DNA from: Candidatus Caenarcanales bacterium
GTDB taxonomy: Bacteria > Cyanobacteriota > Vampirovibrionia > LMEP-6097
Direction: 5' to 3'
Assembly (NCBI GenBank): GCA_022447685.1
Contig: JAKVAO010000011.1
Span: 1 to 52,367 of the forward strand
Length of the DNA stretch: 52,367 bases
Below the pieces are notes generated by a model, which was given only the letters and a program-made list of their open reading frames with translations, did no database searches and had not been told where the DNA came from. This document shows positions 1 to 7,500 of the stretch, piece after piece. A program made the position numbers and the translations under genes. The stretch's first letter is position 1; each line of letters starts with the position of its first letter.

Positions 1-2
1 CT

Positions 3-236
3 TTAGAAGATCAAAAGCTGACAGCATTTGAGAAATTTGCAGCAATGATTGATAAACACTGGGATGGAATTGTTAGTTATTGTGCTTTTGGAAAAGATTT
101 AAAGCTTGGTTTTGTTGAAGGTTTGAATAACAAAATCAGGGTTATACAACGAAGAGCGTATGGCTTAAAAGACGAAGAATATCTTAAGTTGAAAATCTTA
201 ACTTCAAAACTTCCTTCACTAGATCTGAAATTATAA
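3..236 (+). CDS. ISL3-type transposase, C-terminal end (partial)
   Basis: The frame is open from the first bases of the window to a TAA stop, so only the last 77 codons are visible. The stretch containing GFVEGLNNKIRVIQRRAYG followed by DEEYLKLK is the characteristic C-terminal end of ISL3-family (DDE) transposases. Whether the gene is intact upstream cannot be seen. The bases just after the stop (CCACAAAA and then an A-rich run) resemble ISL3 element ends, but no terminal inverted repeat can be proved because the other end lies outside the window. Confidence 0.8.
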   Translation, partial: LEDQKLTAFEKFAAMIDKHWDGIVSYCAFGKDLKLGFVEGLNNKIRVIQRRAYGLKDEEYLKLKILTSKLPSLDLKL

Positions 237-377
237 CTATCCACAAAACCAATCTAAATCAAGAAATTGGGGTTCTCAATAATCAATCAGGCTCGCAATC
301 GCACTTTTAATAACGGTTCTAGTGTTTTATGTTGGTTATATTTTTTGAAAGAAATTGCACCAACAAGTAAATCTAGA

Positions 378-650
378 TTAACTCATTCCACTTATTTTGG
401 AGAAGAGCCAAATTTTTATTAGATTACTTTGTATGCTCTTTCTTCTTATAAGTCCTTCATGTGCGAGCATAGATGGAGATTTAAGAGCAAAAATTGATAA
501 ACAGCTACTTATCATGTCGGTAAGAGAGTAGGAATGGTTTTTAGCCCTATGGTCTTCTATCTTTGAAAAAGAAGAACGAGCTACTTTGAAAAGAAAATCG
601 CCTCTTAGATTGCTTCGTAATTTAGATTTTATTGTAGATTTTAGAGCCAA
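378..650 (-). pseudogene. DDE transposase N-terminal fragment
   Basis: Residues about 24-66 carry the pattern SFSKIEDHR, then YSLTDMISSCLSIFALKSPS, then ML. It is typical of the N-terminus of a DDE transposase type that begins with a DHR box and a YSLxDxxxSxxxxFxLKxPSxL segment. Full-length members run to roughly 400 residues or more. This one stops after 90 codons and none of the DDE catalytic domain is present, so it is a remnant. The start is TTG without a clear ribosome binding site, as expected for debris. The ISfinder family was not assigned. Together with the ISL3 end to its left it marks an insertion-sequence graveyard. Confidence 0.65.
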
Positions 651-764
651 AGTAACTCCAAATTAATTCTCTTGTGAATTTTTGTCAAGTTTAAGGTATT
701 CAGTTATTAGTTTTAATCTTTACTTAACTTTCCCCAAGGCACTGTAATCCCGCTACAGACTACA

Positions 765-974
765 CTACAGAAGAAAAACTCTTAAAACGGGAGCTGCTGA
801 AGAACCTGAAGCCTGACTTCTATGAGTTACTTCTAAATTTTGAATAAATGATTGGAAATCAGCTGGATTTGAGTAATCAACTCCCCCGTTGTCTTTAGCA
901 GTTATATTAGTGATTAAATAAGTAAATAAGCCAATAAATAGGCAGATTTTTCTTATTAAAGTACAGAGCTTCAC
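765..974 (-). CDS. Small exported protein, function unknown
   Basis: This is a 69-residue protein starting at GTG. A strong purine-rich site (GGGGGGA on the minus strand, from + positions 983-989) lies at a suitable distance upstream, which supports both the gene and this start. Residues 1-26 look like a signal peptide: a basic start (MKLCTLIRK), a hydrophobic core (ICLFIGLFTYLI) and an ITA cleavage site before KDNGG. The mature part is about 43 residues, rich in Ser, Asn and Gln, with no motif I recognise. It stands alone between transposase debris and the CorC/HlyC gene. Confidence 0.5.
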   Translation of the reverse strand: MKLCTLIRKICLFIGLFTYLITNITAKDNGGVDYSNPADFQSFIQNLEVTHRSQASGSSAAPVLRVFLL

Positions 975-1079
975 CAGTGTATTCCCCCCAATGCACTCAA
1001 TAACCAGCTAAGGATTAGTTACCCTTATAAATTTAAGATTAGATTATAGTACTTCCTTATTTATTTAATTTCTGCGTTA

Positions 1080-2414
1080 TTAAGCTTTAGCTTTTTCAGA
1101 AACTTCTTGAGAAATTTTGACTTTAAGTACTCTATTCTCTGAGTGTTCCACTACCTCTAGGTTAAAACCTTTACAGTAAACTGAAGCACCATCTTCAGGC
1201 TCAGAAGCTAGTAAACCGTAAACAAAGCCACCGATTGTATCATAGTGCTCAGACTCGAAAGCAGAGCCTAATTCTTCATTAACTTCTCTAAGAGTTAGAG
1301 TACCATCGACGATATAAGTTCCATCACCAATTGCTTTTAGTGGTACATCTGGGGTTTCTTCTATCTCATCTGTAATTTCACCAAAAATCTCTTCAACAAT
1401 ATCTTCAACAGTAACTAAACCACTTGTACCGCCGTATTCGTCAATTAGTATAGCAATTTGTTTTTTCTTTTGTTGCATCAATGCAATTAAGTCTATGATA
1501 TACATTCCATCTGGAACTTTGAGTATTTCTTTAGCTATAGATTCTATAGGAGCTTCTGTTTGCCCAGCTTCGTGTGCTTTTAGAATTTCTTTGATATTTA
1601 CATAGCCAACTATATTATCTAGGCGTTTTTCGAAGATTGGAAACTTAGTATAAGATTTCTTGTTAGAGTGTTTGGTGGCTTCGGCGATACTGATTCCAGC
1701 TTCTAAACAATACATGTCAGTTCTTGGGCGCATTATGTCTTTCGCTATAGTGTCATTAAATTCAAAAACATTTTGGATTAATTTCTCTTCCTCTTCTTCT
1801 ATCACCCCTTCTTCTTGAGAAGTACTTAGAATTAGCCTCAGTTCGTCTTCTGAGTGTGAGCTATTACTTGCGGTGACATCTACTCCAATGATTTTTAGGG
1901 CAATATTGGAGCAGGTATTGAGAACGAAAACAGGAACCCTGAAAACTGTATGAATGAATTTAAGAAAGAAAGCCAATTGTAAGCCTGTTCTTTCAGGGTT
2001 AATAATAGATAGATTTTTCGGTATTAATTCACCAAGTATTACATGGAAAAATGTGATTATAGTTATAGCCAGTAGAATCGATATTGGTCGTGGATCACTA
2101 ATCCATGGGAGATTAAGTGAGTCAAGAGCAGGAGCGATAAGAGCTTCAAGCCTCGATTCAGCTAAAGCACCAAGCACTAATGAGGAAATTGTGATACCAA
2201 CTTGGCAGGCTGAAATATAATCATTAATATTACTTAATATCTTTTGCAACACTTTAGCTGCTGTATGCTTAGGTAGATTTTTGGGATTTCTAGAATTAAC
2301 AATATGATCGACTTGAGTTTTTCTCAGTCTAGCTATGGAGAATTCTGCTGCTACGAAGGTGCCGTTTAGCAGAATTATCGCAAAGATCAGAACTATGGAT
2401 CCAATGTCTTCCAT
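1080..2414 (-). CDS. CorC/HlyC family membrane protein with CBS pair
   Basis: This 444-residue protein has the standard three-part layout of the TlyC/CorC/HlyC family. An N-terminal DUF21 membrane domain holds about four hydrophobic segments in residues 1-170, including the LGELIPKN signature. A CBS-domain pair follows at about 220-345, with DIMRPRTDM and the IDEYGGTSGLVTVEDIVEEI box. A C-terminal CorC_HlyC domain covers about 360-440, with GTLTLREVNEEL. Members act at the inner membrane and are linked to Mg2+/Co2+ efflux or resistance; the exact substrate here is unknown. It is transcribed divergently from the gene at 2527. Confidence 0.92.
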   Translation of the reverse strand: MEDIGSIVLIFAIILLNGTFVAAEFSIARLRKTQVDHIVNSRNPKNLPKHTAAKVLQKILSNINDYISACQVGITISSLVLGALAESRLEALIAPALDSLNLPWISDPRPISILLAITIITFFHVILGELIPKNLSIINPERTGLQLAFFLKFIHTVFRVPVFVLNTCSNIALKIIGVDVTASNSSHSEDELRLILSTSQEEGVIEEEEEKLIQNVFEFNDTIAKDIMRPRTDMYCLEAGISIAEATKHSNKKSYTKFPIFEKRLDNIVGYVNIKEILKAHEAGQTEAPIESIAKEILKVPDGMYIIDLIALMQQKKKQIAILIDEYGGTSGLVTVEDIVEEIFGEITDEIEETPDVPLKAIGDGTYIVDGTLTLREVNEELGSAFESEHYDTIGGFVYGLLASEPEDGASVYCKGFNLEVVEHSENRVLKVKISQEVSEKAKA

Positions 2415-2526
2415 TCTGAATATAGAAGTAATATACCACGTATGACAAATAAAAAACTTCTTGTATCAAATAAATTAGCTAACCTATAGACTAATTCTAA
2501 AATAATGGCATAACAAATAAAGTCTA

Positions 2527-3399
2527 ATGATCACAAGAAGATCTAAATCTTATATCAAGCTTAAGGTATTATTTTTAATATTATTCTTGTGGGCTACTCA
2601 GATAAATCTAGGCTTGGCTGAGGAATCCTCAGTTAATTCCAATACTTTATCTGGGGGACTTATTAAGCGTGATGGCTATTATTTACCGAGAGCTTTAAAT
2701 ATTCCTGTGGAGCTAAGAACTCCGATTGATACTAGGCTTAGTCAAAGAGGAGACCAAGTTACAGTTCAGGTAAGCGAAGATATTATTATCAATGACTATA
2801 CTATTATTCCAGGTCAGAGCTTTTTGCACGGCTACATTTCAAAGCTCGAAAGACCTGGAAGGTTATACAAAAGACCTAAGCTTGAGCTTGAATTTGATCG
2901 TCTCAGCATGATGGAAACGAATCAAGTTAAAGAACTGAATATCAAAGGCGTAGTTCGCCAGAAAGAACTTATGAAAAAAAGTTCAATCGTGAATTTTGGG
3001 ATTCCATATAAAACTAAAGCAGCAGCTGCTGCGACTACAGGTGCGGCGGCGGCGGGTGGTACTGGTTATGCTTTTGTAGCAATAGTAGAGCCTTACGATA
3101 CTTTTGGAATTGCAAATAGTTTAGATATTTTGACTGTTGCCGGTATTGGTCTTGCTGGAGCTGCAGCTGGAGCTGCTCTTGTTAAGCGTGATGATGTTAG
3201 AATGGAGCCGGGAACTAAACTCGATGTTCTCCTAGAAGAAGCAACTTATGATGACTTTACTCCAGATCATACATTATCTCAACACAGTATTGAAGATGAT
3301 AGTCCAGAACTAAGTTTAAGTGAAGAATATGACAGACTTTCGACTATGAGGGCTGAAGAGTTGTCTGGGGAAGCAGAAGCTGTAGATAAATCTGAATAA
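2527..3399 (+). CDS. Exported protein with alanine/glycine-rich segments, unknown function
   Basis: This 290-residue protein begins with a basic stretch and a hydrophobic segment at about residues 11-31 ending LGLAEES, a likely signal peptide. Residues 55-145 contain a pattern with PVELRTPIDTRLSQRGD and IIPGQSFLHGYIS, faintly like the beta-rich periplasmic regions of proteins that set an inner-surface value and a default (ipaG-type motif). Two small-residue hydrophobic stretches follow: an AAAAATTGAAAAGG run near 165 and AGIGLAGAAAGAAL near 205. These resemble glycine-zipper membrane segments. The C-terminal 60 residues are acidic. I do not recognise a family. It is followed by a hairpin that could end its transcript. 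Confidence 0.75.
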   Translation: MITRRSKSYIKLKVLFLILFLWATQINLGLAEESSVNSNTLSGGLIKRDGYYLPRALNIPVELRTPIDTRLSQRGDQVTVQVSEDIIINDYTIIPGQSFLHGYISKLERPGRLYKRPKLELEFDRLSMMETNQVKELNIKGVVRQKELMKKSSIVNFGIPYKTKAAAAATTGAAAAGGTGYAFVAIVEPYDTFGIANSLDILTVAGIGLAGAAAGAALVKRDDVRMEPGTKLDVLLEEATYDDFTPDHTLSQHSIEDDSPELSLSEEYDRLSTMRAEELSGEAEAVDKSE

Positions 3400-3441
3400 A
3401 ATAGATTAAATTATTTTCACTTGATAATAAGTTTATCCTTC

Positions 3442-3464
3442 AAGCATAATTGGTCTTTATGCTT
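3442..3464 (+). terminator. Hairpin after the exported-protein gene
   Basis: AAGCATAA (3442-3449) and TTATGCTT (3457-3464) form a perfect 8-bp stem with a 7-nt loop, 43 bases after the stop of the gene ending at 3399. There is only a short T run after it, so it is a weak intrinsic terminator or another RNA structure. Confidence 0.4.
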
Positions 3465-3686
3465 TCAATTGGTGATAATACTTCTAAGATTCCTATCTTT
3501 CAAGTTGAAGGTCTAGTATCTATGAACCCAAATGGATCCGATCAACCTTCAACAATCCTAAAAAATAAAATCGAGATTCAAGATTCAAGAACAACTCTGG
3601 TTCAAGAAGATCCTAAATTGCTTATACAGAAAGGAAAACTGCCCAAGACTTTTTTTGAAGGTTCTTTTTTTACTAATTTAAATTGA
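3450..3686 (+). CDS. Doubtful small ORF
   Basis: This is a 78-codon frame from a TTG (or 75 codons from the ATG at 3459). The TTG lies in the loop of the hairpin at 3442-3464 and no ribosome binding site is visible. The protein has no hydrophobic segment and no known motif; it is polar, with many Lys, Gln and Ser. It fits between the exported-protein gene and the convergent FKBP gene without overlap, which is the only point in its favour. Confidence 0.25.
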   Translation: MVFMLSIGDNTSKIPIFQVEGLVSMNPNGSDQPSTILKNKIEIQDSRTTLVQEDPKLLIQKGKLPKTFFEGSFFTNLN

Positions 3687-3691
3687 TAAAA

Positions 3692-4282
3692 CTAAGCTTT
3701 GCTAGCAGTTTCTTCTGGAGCTTTAGCTGGCTTCTCTTGTTCAGTAGCTTCAGCAGCTGGATTTTCTACTCCAACTACTTTTACTTTGAAACTTAGTGTT
3801 TCACCAGCAAGTGGGTGATTATAGTCAACAGTAACTTTATCATCTGTGAAACTTACAACTTTAAGTGGTGTAGGAACTTCTTTACCATCTTTGCCTTTGT
3901 TCATAGCGAAGATAGTAGAACCTTCTTTAAGATCAACACCTTTGAATCTTTGGTCTCTACTAAGTTCAACGATTTTCTCAGGATCTTTCACTCCGTAAGC
4001 TTCTTCTGGCTTTAATGTGAAAGTTTTAGAAGCGCCATTTGACATTCCTGTTAATTTAGCTTCGAATGCTTTAAGTAATTGACCAGTACCAATTGTAGCT
4101 GTTAAAGGTTGCTTACCATCTGTACTATCAAATACTTCGCCTTTCTTATCTCCAGATTTGAATTTGCCAGTATATTCGAAAGTGACTTTAGCACCTTCTT
4201 CTACTTTAGGACCATTACATCCCACAGCAAATAAAACAAGGAAAGGTAAAATAGCTAATAATTGGATTCTCTTTAACATCAT
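3692..4282 (-). CDS. FKBP-type peptidyl-prolyl isomerase, probable lipoprotein
   Basis: This 196-residue protein starts with a hydrophobic signal segment (residues 5-21) ending FAVGC. Cys22 is a plausible lipidation site, though the -3 residue is Ala rather than the usual Leu. Residues 30-100 carry FKBP features: KVTFEYTGKFKSGD, FDST, then a TIGTGQLLKAFEAKLTGM helix region. The following insert and KVTVDYNHPLAGETLSFKV return strand are typical of the SlyD-like group. The likely role is prolyl isomerisation and chaperone work in the periplasm. The C-terminal tail is rich in Ala, Glu and Pro. A good promoter abuts its start codon. Confidence 0.9.
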   Translation of the reverse strand: MMLKRIQLLAILPFLVLFAVGCNGPKVEEGAKVTFEYTGKFKSGDKKGEVFDSTDGKQPLTATIGTGQLLKAFEAKLTGMSNGASKTFTLKPEEAYGVKDPEKIVELSRDQRFKGVDLKEGSTIFAMNKGKDGKEVPTPLKVVSFTDDKVTVDYNHPLAGETLSFKVKVVGVENPAAEATEQEKPAKAPEETASKA

Positions 4283-4287
4283 TTAGA

Positions 4288-4317
4288 ATTTTAACTAAAT
4301 TAGTTCTCAGATTGCAA
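4288..4317 (-). promoter_or_regulatory. Sigma-70-like promoter of the FKBP gene
   Basis: On the minus strand TTGCAA (4317-4312) is followed after 18 bases by TAAAAT (4293-4288). Only 5 bases separate the -10 box from the first ATG and 8 from the second in-frame ATG. No Shine-Dalgarno site is present, so the transcript is probably leaderless or nearly so. Confidence 0.5.
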
Positions 4318-4358
4318 GTTTAATATTTCACGCTGTTCAGCTATTTCCCAGTAGCTTC

Positions 4359-4384
4359 AAAAAGGTAAGTGTATTTACTTTCCT
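4359..4384 (-). terminator. Terminator after the lytic transglycosylase gene
   Basis: On the minus strand AGGAAAGT (4384-4377) and ACTTACCT (4370-4363) pair with one mismatch around a 6-nt loop. A run of five T follows. It lies 28 bases after the transglycosylase stop and before the FKBP promoter. Confidence 0.5.
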
Positions 4385-4411
4385 GAATTCTCTCTATAAA
4401 TTTAACTTGAT

Positions 4412-5119
4412 TTAGCCAGTAATATCAACGTTTTTATAACCATTTTCACGATATAGGAAGTTGGACATGATTGAAGAAACATATTCTTTGGTTTCATTAA
4501 ATGGTGGGATACCTCTATATTTTTTCACAGCTTCTGGACCTGCATTGTAGGCAGCTAGAGCTTTTTGGATATTGCCATCAAAATTCTTCATCATTTTAGC
4601 AAGGTAAGTTACCCCGCCTTTGAGGTTTTGATAAGGGTTCCAACTATTATAGACTCCCATTTCTTTTGCTGTAGAAGGCATTAACTGCATGAGACCTTCA
4701 GCTCCAGCAGCACTTTTTGCATTAGGGTCGAAGTTAGATTCTTGACGTATTAAGCTTTTTACCAGATTAGGACTTAATTCAACATCAAATTTCTCTGCTA
4801 TTTCTATAGTGGTTTTATTTATTACTTCTTCAAACCCTTCTGGAAGCAGACCATAGGAGTCGCCACGCTTCTTCTTAGTATTTAATACTGCTGTTCTTGC
4901 ACTTGCATCTGCCTGTCTATCTATTAGTTGATGTTGTTCGTTTTTGGCGTTATTGACTTTTTTAGGGTCTAGGAATTTATTAAATATTTCTGAAAAACCT
5001 GCTTGCTTATCAAGAAGTTTCGAGTCTAATTTACCTGTTTTAGCCTGTACAGTTCTATCTAGACCCTTTATATAGCCCTCGACTTGAGATATGCGTTGTT
5101 CGATGAATGAGAATACCAT
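4412..5119 (-). CDS. Lytic transglycosylase (SLT family 1)
   Basis: The C-terminal half of this 235-residue protein (about 108-225) is a soluble lytic transglycosylase domain. The catalytic Glu is E127 in LIRQESNFDP, followed by GAEGLMQLMPSTA, the NPYQNLKGGVTYL helix and ALAAYNAGPEAV. The enzyme cuts peptidoglycan between MurNAc and GlcNAc to give 1,6-anhydro ends. The first 85 residues are polar and partly helical, with no signal peptide or lipobox. That is unusual for a periplasmic enzyme; flagellar and other secretion-linked transglycosylases can be like this. A purine-rich AGAGGGG lies about 12 bases upstream of the ATG. It is divergent from tatA. Confidence 0.9.
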   Translation of the reverse strand: MVFSFIEQRISQVEGYIKGLDRTVQAKTGKLDSKLLDKQAGFSEIFNKFLDPKKVNNAKNEQHQLIDRQADASARTAVLNTKKKRGDSYGLLPEGFEEVINKTTIEIAEKFDVELSPNLVKSLIRQESNFDPNAKSAAGAEGLMQLMPSTAKEMGVYNSWNPYQNLKGGVTYLAKMMKNFDGNIQKALAAYNAGPEAVKKYRGIPPFNETKEYVSSIMSNFLYRENGYKNVDITG

Positions 5120-5137
5120 CTAAAACATATATCCCCT

Positions 5138-5165
5138 CTATTTAGTCTCGCCTAAATAGGGCGAG
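5138..5165. repeat. Two mutually exclusive hairpins between transglycosylase and tatA
   Basis: CTATTTAG (5138-5145) pairs perfectly with CTAAATAG (5152-5159). CTCGCC (5147-5152) pairs perfectly with GGCGAG (5160-5165). The two stems share base 5152 and their loops overlap, so only one can form at a time. The element lies in the 67-base divergent gap, next to the transglycosylase ribosome binding site and just upstream of tatA. Confidence 0.5.
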
Positions 5166-5186
5166 TGTAGTATATTTAGTCTTATT

Positions 5187-5432
5187 ATGCTACCGTTTGG
5201 ACTAGGTTTACCAGAATTATTAGTAATACTCTTTATAGCTTTGATTATTTTTGGTCCAAAGAAGCTTCCTGAGCTAGGTAAGAATCTTGGTAAAGGATTG
5301 AAAAGCTTCAAGAAGGGTATAGATGAGGCTTCTGAAGAGTTTAAAGAAGGGATGAGGAGTGAAGAAGATGGCACTGTAAGCCCTGATGCCGATCTGAAAG
5401 AGAAGCAGGATCTAGAGTCCGAAAATAAATAG
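5187..5432 (+). CDS. tatA: Twin-arginine translocase subunit TatA/TatE
   Basis: This 81-residue protein has the TatA/E layout: a single N-terminal membrane helix (about 5-21, LGLPELLVILFIALIIFGP), the FGPKKLPELGKNLGKGLKSFKKG hinge and amphipathic helix, and an acidic tail. It forms the pore of the Tat pathway, which exports folded proteins across the inner membrane. No TatB or TatC is in the window. There is no obvious Shine-Dalgarno site; a TATATT box (5171-5176) lies 10 bases before the ATG. Confidence 0.93.
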   Translation: MLPFGLGLPELLVILFIALIIFGPKKLPELGKNLGKGLKSFKKGIDEASEEFKEGMRSEEDGTVSPDADLKEKQDLESENK

Positions 5433-5437
5433 CCTTA

Positions 5438-6130
5438 TTATAAATTCACTATTGTTTCAGGTTTATTATCAAAACTTCTTTTTAGCTCAGAAATAATTTG
5501 TACAAAATTTATTTCTGGAATTCCTAGCTTTTCAGCTAGCTTGTCACCAAGAGTTACTGGATTTTCTTGAAGTTTTGTTTCCGTAATAAAGCTGTCACCG
5601 ACTAATTCCGTACTAAGAACTAGATTAGTTACTTTATTACCTAGTGGTAATTTGTTTTTGAATTTAAAATCTTCATCTGCATTGTCCTCTATGGATTGTT
5701 TTAATAAAACATCAATTCGATTTTCATTTTTCTCTTCATCATTAAGTTCTAAGTTTTTAATATCAGCAAGAACTAGGGCTTTGAGCAAAAATTGAATCTG
5801 ATTTTTATTTTTGATTTCTATAGTTCCACTTTCAATATTAATATTAATATCTAAGTTCTTCTCATTACTTGTAATACTGTTAACCCCATCAATGATAAAA
5901 GCTGATATCTGGCCTAGTAGCGCATCAGATTGTGTATTAGATTTTTCTAGGTTTAGTTTTGTTAATTTATCGTTTAATGCATGTAATTGCTCATTTAATT
6001 GCTTACTTTCAAGTATTTGCCATGGGGTTTCTGGTATTTGATGTAAAATATCTACTGGATTATTATATTCCTTATTAGAAACAGATGGAGGAATCAAGAC
6101 AGTTCCTTCATTTTGAACTTGAGGATGCAA
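5438..6130 (-). CDS. Polar hypothetical protein
   Basis: This 230-residue frame has no signal peptide or membrane segment. The sequence is rich in Asn, Lys, Leu and Glu, with likely helical parts around residues 40-130 (QLNEQLHALNDKLTKLNLEK) and a strand-like repeat near 95-115 with alternating Ile/Asn. I recognise no family. The only start available after the upstream stop is TTG at 6130, without a visible ribosome binding site, so the true start is uncertain. It faces tatA with 5 bases between the two stops. Confidence 0.55.
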   Translation of the reverse strand: MHPQVQNEGTVLIPPSVSNKEYNNPVDILHQIPETPWQILESKQLNEQLHALNDKLTKLNLEKSNTQSDALLGQISAFIIDGVNSITSNEKNLDININIESGTIEIKNKNQIQFLLKALVLADIKNLELNDEEKNENRIDVLLKQSIEDNADEDFKFKNKLPLGNKVTNLVLSTELVGDSFITETKLQENPVTLGDKLAEKLGIPEINFVQIISELKRSFDNKPETIVNL

Positions 6131-6193
6131 ATTATGAAAAGGGTGTACTATAGGAGGGGCAATCTATCCATATTCAAGATAATACCACGAGGG

Positions 6194-7417
6194 TTAATTG
6201 TGAGTCAATTTATTGCTCCAAAGCATATCTAAAAAATCTTCAATACTTATAATTTGAACTTCAATTCCTGATTTTGTTTTTATTAAGCGAGAATTTTTCT
6301 CTAAGCATATCAGGTAAGCATTTGTATCAGGGTTTTCCTCTTTAAAAGCTACTATACCTTTTAGATCTCTTTTTGAGATATTTTTTGAAATGTTCACTTC
6401 TAAGGCAAACCTGACTTCTCTTAGTTCTGTCAAAATAAAATCTACTTCTAAACCAGTTTTAGTGCGCCAAAACTTAATTTTAAAATCTTTATCATAATAA
6501 TTAATATATGCATTCAATTCCATGAAAACCAAATGTTCAAGAGCCTTGCCAGCAAGTTCACCCCTCAGTTCATTAAATTTTTGGTGGCAAATATAATTTG
6601 CTAAACCCACGTCGAATAAATAAAATTTAGGAGTGGACTTTATAGTTTCTCTTCCGGAGCTAGGAGTATAGGGGGATATATATGATCCAAGTAAAGTATC
6701 TATCAGAATTTGGTAATATTCTTTGACTGTTTTTGAATCAATACCGCAGTCTCTAGCAATATTTGAATAATTTGTTAGTTCACCATGAGAATAGGCTAAA
6801 GAGTCAATAAATCTTGAAAAATTTGCTAAATTTCTAACTAAACTTTCCTCCTGTACTTCTTCTTTTAAATAGGTTTGAACATAGGACTGAAGATTTTTCT
6901 TGAAGTTCTTATCTGGTTCCAAGTAATGGTTAGGAATTAAACCCTGTTTTAAAGCTCTGAGAAGATCCCACTTCTTGGCTTGTTCTAACTCATGATAGGT
7001 AAAAGGATGGAAACTATATGACCACGCTCTGCCACCGAGCATGTTGACAGAAGATCTCTTTAATTTTCTTGCACTTGAGCCACAAAGTATAAAATCAAAT
7101 CCATATTCTTCAATCATTAAATGAACTTCATCTAGTAGAGCTGGTATCTTTTGTATTTCATCAATAATAATAGGTTCCTCAAGTGATTTGTCATTCTTAG
7201 CTTTTAAAGCTAGAATATGTTCCCTTAACCTAAATGGTTCTTTTTGAAATTCGAAAAATAATGATGAATTTAAAAGGTTAAAATAAAGTGAGTGAGTAAA
7301 GTTTTTCTTCAGATAAGTTGATTTTCCAATCTTCCTGGGACCGAATAAAAAAATGCTTTTACCTTTCTCTGATTTGATTAGATCAAATCTTGGTATTTTA
7401 TTTGTACTTTTATCCAT
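6194..7417 (-). CDS. DUF4143-type AAA+ ATPase (copy 1)
   Basis: This protein of about 407 residues starts from the ATG at 7417; an in-frame TTG at 7435 would overlap the promoter and is less likely. Walker A is GPRKIGKS (26-33) and Walker B is IIIDEIQKIP. The sensor-like GSSARKLKR follows, then a winged-helix linker. The C-terminal DUF4143 domain carries FWRTKTGLEVDFIL and a nuclease-like ALEVNISK strand. In related proteins the last motif reads ExK; here the Lys is Asn, so any PD-(D/E)XK-like activity is doubtful. Such ATPases are widespread, often strain-specific genes of poorly known function. A palindrome array sits directly upstream, just after the aminotransferase stop. Confidence 0.9.
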   Translation of the reverse strand: MDKSTNKIPRFDLIKSEKGKSIFLFGPRKIGKSTYLKKNFTHSLYFNLLNSSLFFEFQKEPFRLREHILALKAKNDKSLEEPIIIDEIQKIPALLDEVHLMIEEYGFDFILCGSSARKLKRSSVNMLGGRAWSYSFHPFTYHELEQAKKWDLLRALKQGLIPNHYLEPDKNFKKNLQSYVQTYLKEEVQEESLVRNLANFSRFIDSLAYSHGELTNYSNIARDCGIDSKTVKEYYQILIDTLLGSYISPYTPSSGRETIKSTPKFYLFDVGLANYICHQKFNELRGELAGKALEHLVFMELNAYINYYDKDFKIKFWRTKTGLEVDFILTELREVRFALEVNISKNISKRDLKGIVAFKEENPDTNAYLICLEKNSRLIKTKSGIEVQIISIEDFLDMLWSNKLTHN

Positions 7418-7424
7418 ATAAAAT

Positions 7425-7430
7425 ATTATA
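7425..7430 (-). promoter_or_regulatory. -10 box of DUF4143 ATPase copy 1
   Basis: TATAAT on the minus strand lies 7 bases before the ATG at 7417 and directly downstream of the palindrome array. I see no good -35 at normal spacing. There is no Shine-Dalgarno site, so a leaderless transcript is likely. Confidence 0.4.
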
Positions 7431-7497
7431 CCCAACTAGTTTGGATTAAATTCCAAAATAGTTGTCTTTTTTTGGAATGAATTCCGAAAAAGTTGGG
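7431..7497 (-). promoter_or_regulatory. Tandem palindromes upstream of DUF4143 ATPase copy 1
   Basis: Read on the minus strand, four half-sites lie in the order forward, reverse, forward, reverse: CAACTTTTTCGGAAT, ATTCCAAAAAAAG, CAACTATTTTGGAAT, ATCCAAACTAGTTG. The two palindrome centres are about 31 bases apart. The block starts 3 bases after the aminotransferase stop and ends next to the -10 box. The same half-site (ACTATTTTGGA) and the same four-part order precede the second DUF4143 gene at 13501. Confidence 0.65.
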
Positions 7498-7500
7498 TTC

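Noticed and set aside
1954..2220. A plus-strand frame inside the CorC/HlyC gene
   Set aside because: It is antisense to the conserved DUF21 region and matches no family.
5138..5374. A 78-codon minus-strand frame over tatA
   Set aside because: It is antisense to the clear TatA coding sequence and rich in Ser and Pro, as expected for a shadow.
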